Both the position numbers and the translations under genes were made by a program. From Pseudoxanthomonas kaohsiungensis (GTDB lineage: Bacteria > Pseudomonadota > Gammaproteobacteria > Xanthomonadales > Xanthomonadaceae), in contig NZ_PDWO01000003.1 of the NCBI RefSeq assembly GCF_010211765.1, positions 62,001 to 126,000 on the forward strand: DNA of 64,000 nt. The letters are read 5' to 3'. Each line of letters opens with the position of its first letter. The first letter of the stretch is position 1. Under the pieces are notes generated by a model. It had not been told where the DNA came from. It saw nothing but the letters and a program-made list of their open reading frames with translations, and searched no databases. Of the stretch, positions 63,145 to 64,000 are shown one piece after another.

Positions 63145-63960
63145 ATGTCGGATCACGCAGCCGAAGTTCTCCCGGAGCCGACGCTTGAAACCGTCGCATC
63201 CCAGCTTTGCACCTCCCAGCAGTTCCTAGAACCGGTGTACGACCGTCTTTGCCGGGAAATCGCGCAGGACAAGCTTTTCCACCGGAAGCAGTGGGAATAC
63301 ATCTATATCCTGCGTGCGCTCGAGCAGCTATGTGTCCTGCAACCGGGATACTCGGGACTGGGCTTTGGTTGCGGCAAGGAGCCTTTGGCCGCCGTCATGG
63401 CGCGACGCGGGGTGAATGTACTGTGCACGGACATCGAGCCCGTTGAAGAAGGCGACGCGTACTGGGGCAGCACCGACGTGCGCGGATTCTTCTATGAAGG
63501 CATCTGCTCCTGGGAAACCTTCGAGAAACACGTCAGTTTCCGCCCCGCCAATATGAACGCAATTCCCGACGACCTAGGACAGCATGAGTTCATCTGGTCG
63601 TCGTGCGCGCTCGAGCATCTGGGCTCATTGCAGCATGGAATCGACTTCGTTCTGAATGCCAACAAGTGCCTCAAACCCGGCGGGATCGCCGTCCATACCA
63701 CCGAGTACAACGTCGAAGGCGACGATGAAACGTTCGAGAGCGTCGGGCTGTCGCTCTATCGCCGGAAAGACATGCTGCGACTGAAGTCCCTTGTCGAGGA
63801 CCAGGGACATGTTTTCCTGCCAATAAACTTCAACACGGGTGATGGCGAACTCGACAAATACGTCGACCTTCCACCCTACAACCGTAACAAGCACCTAAAG
63901 CTGATCGTCGAGGAAAAGTACGTCACGACCTCGATAGGCTTCATCATCATCAAGCACTAA
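63145..63960 (+). CDS. class I SAM-dependent methyltransferase
   Basis: A 271-residue methyltransferase. The SAM-binding core is visible as LGFGCGKEPLAAVMARRGVN (motif I G-x-G-x-G with the final Gly shifted) and VLCTDIEPVEEGDAYWG, followed by FIWSSCALEHLGSLQHGIDF and CLKPGGIAVHTTEYNVEG, the ubiE/MT_11-type later motifs. Substrate unknown; an O-antigen sugar or lipid acceptor is possible from context. Composition is markedly AT-richer than the etf genes. ATG 63145 follows AAGGGG by 8 bases; the frame upstream to 62689 is open but is antisense-like noise. The last bases of the window after 63960 hold a CGGCCGC / GCGGCCG stem. Confidence 0.85.
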   Translation: MSDHAAEVLPEPTLETVASQLCTSQQFLEPVYDRLCREIAQDKLFHRKQWEYIYILRALEQLCVLQPGYSGLGFGCGKEPLAAVMARRGVNVLCTDIEPVEEGDAYWGSTDVRGFFYEGICSWETFEKHVSFRPANMNAIPDDLGQHEFIWSSCALEHLGSLQHGIDFVLNANKCLKPGGIAVHTTEYNVEGDDETFESVGLSLYRRKDMLRLKSLVEDQGHVFLPINFNTGDGELDKYVDLPPYNRNKHLKLIVEEKYVTTSIGFIIIKH

Positions 63961-63973
63961 TCGGTGCGGTACC

Positions 63974-63992
63974 CGGCCGCATTGCGCGGCCG
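63974..63992 (+). other. possible terminator stem after the methyltransferase gene
   Basis: CGGCCGC (63974-63980) and GCGGCCG (63986-63992) form a 7-bp stem with an ATTGC loop. The window ends at 64000 before a T-run can be judged. Confidence 0.35.
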
Positions 63993-64000
63993 TGCCTTAT

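Overview
The window looks like a chromosomal segment of a high-GC gammaproteobacterium of the Lysobacterales/Xanthomonadales (Luteimonas-, Lysobacter- or Pseudoxanthomonas-like; the genus cannot be fixed from sequence alone). The indications are the gene orders xanA-xanB next to rmlBACD next to etfBA, the TIGR01782-type TonB-dependent receptor beside a tryptophan-halogenase-like gene, SapC and DUF6445 genes, TTG/GTG starts, and abundant SMAG-like palindromes headed by GTAG. Almost all of it is dense, conserved core genome. No tRNA, rRNA, CRISPR, IS or prophage gene was seen.

1-9.2 kb: glyA, nrdR, a GNAT gene, ribD, then (after an opposite-strand outer-membrane protein gene) an FMN riboswitch, ribE, ribBA, ribH and the 5' part of nusB, all leftward. 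ettA runs rightward. 9.2-18 kb: a DUF3667 membrane gene with an apparent frameshift, followed by a leftward cluster of TonB-dependent receptor, SapC, cupin/JmjC-like protein, flavin-dependent halogenase-like protein and DUF6445 protein. A good candidate 35-codon upstream ORF and two LacI-type dyads lie before the receptor.

18.4-32 kb: FMN reductase, two overlapping glycosyltransferase-type genes, purL (with an unusual in-frame insert), dsbC and xerD separated by a repeat array, an RDD protein, and lptF-lptG. 30.7-46.5 kb: pepA-holC-valS, then leftward pssA, a holD-like gene and rimI, two DUF4124-type genes, proS, an H-NS-like gene, a ThrE-type exporter, a four-gene Mla-like lipid transporter (STAS-MlaE fusion, MlaF, MlaD, PqiC-type lipoprotein) and alkB.

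46.7-64 kb: ETF-ubiquinone oxidoreductase, two glycosyltransferases, scoAB, xanAB (GDP-mannose and sugar-1-phosphates), rmlBACD (dTDP-rhamnose) and etfBA. After etfA two less GC-rich genes (a DUF6020 membrane protein and a methyltransferase) appear to start the hypervariable LPS O-antigen locus that in Xanthomonas lies next to etfA.

The most striking non-gene signal is a set of palindromic repeats. In six genes the GTAG head of a repeat supplies the TAG stop codon. One complete repeat pair is inserted in frame inside valS, and purL carries an in-frame insert that shares a 26-nt exact match with the xerD-dsbC repeat array.
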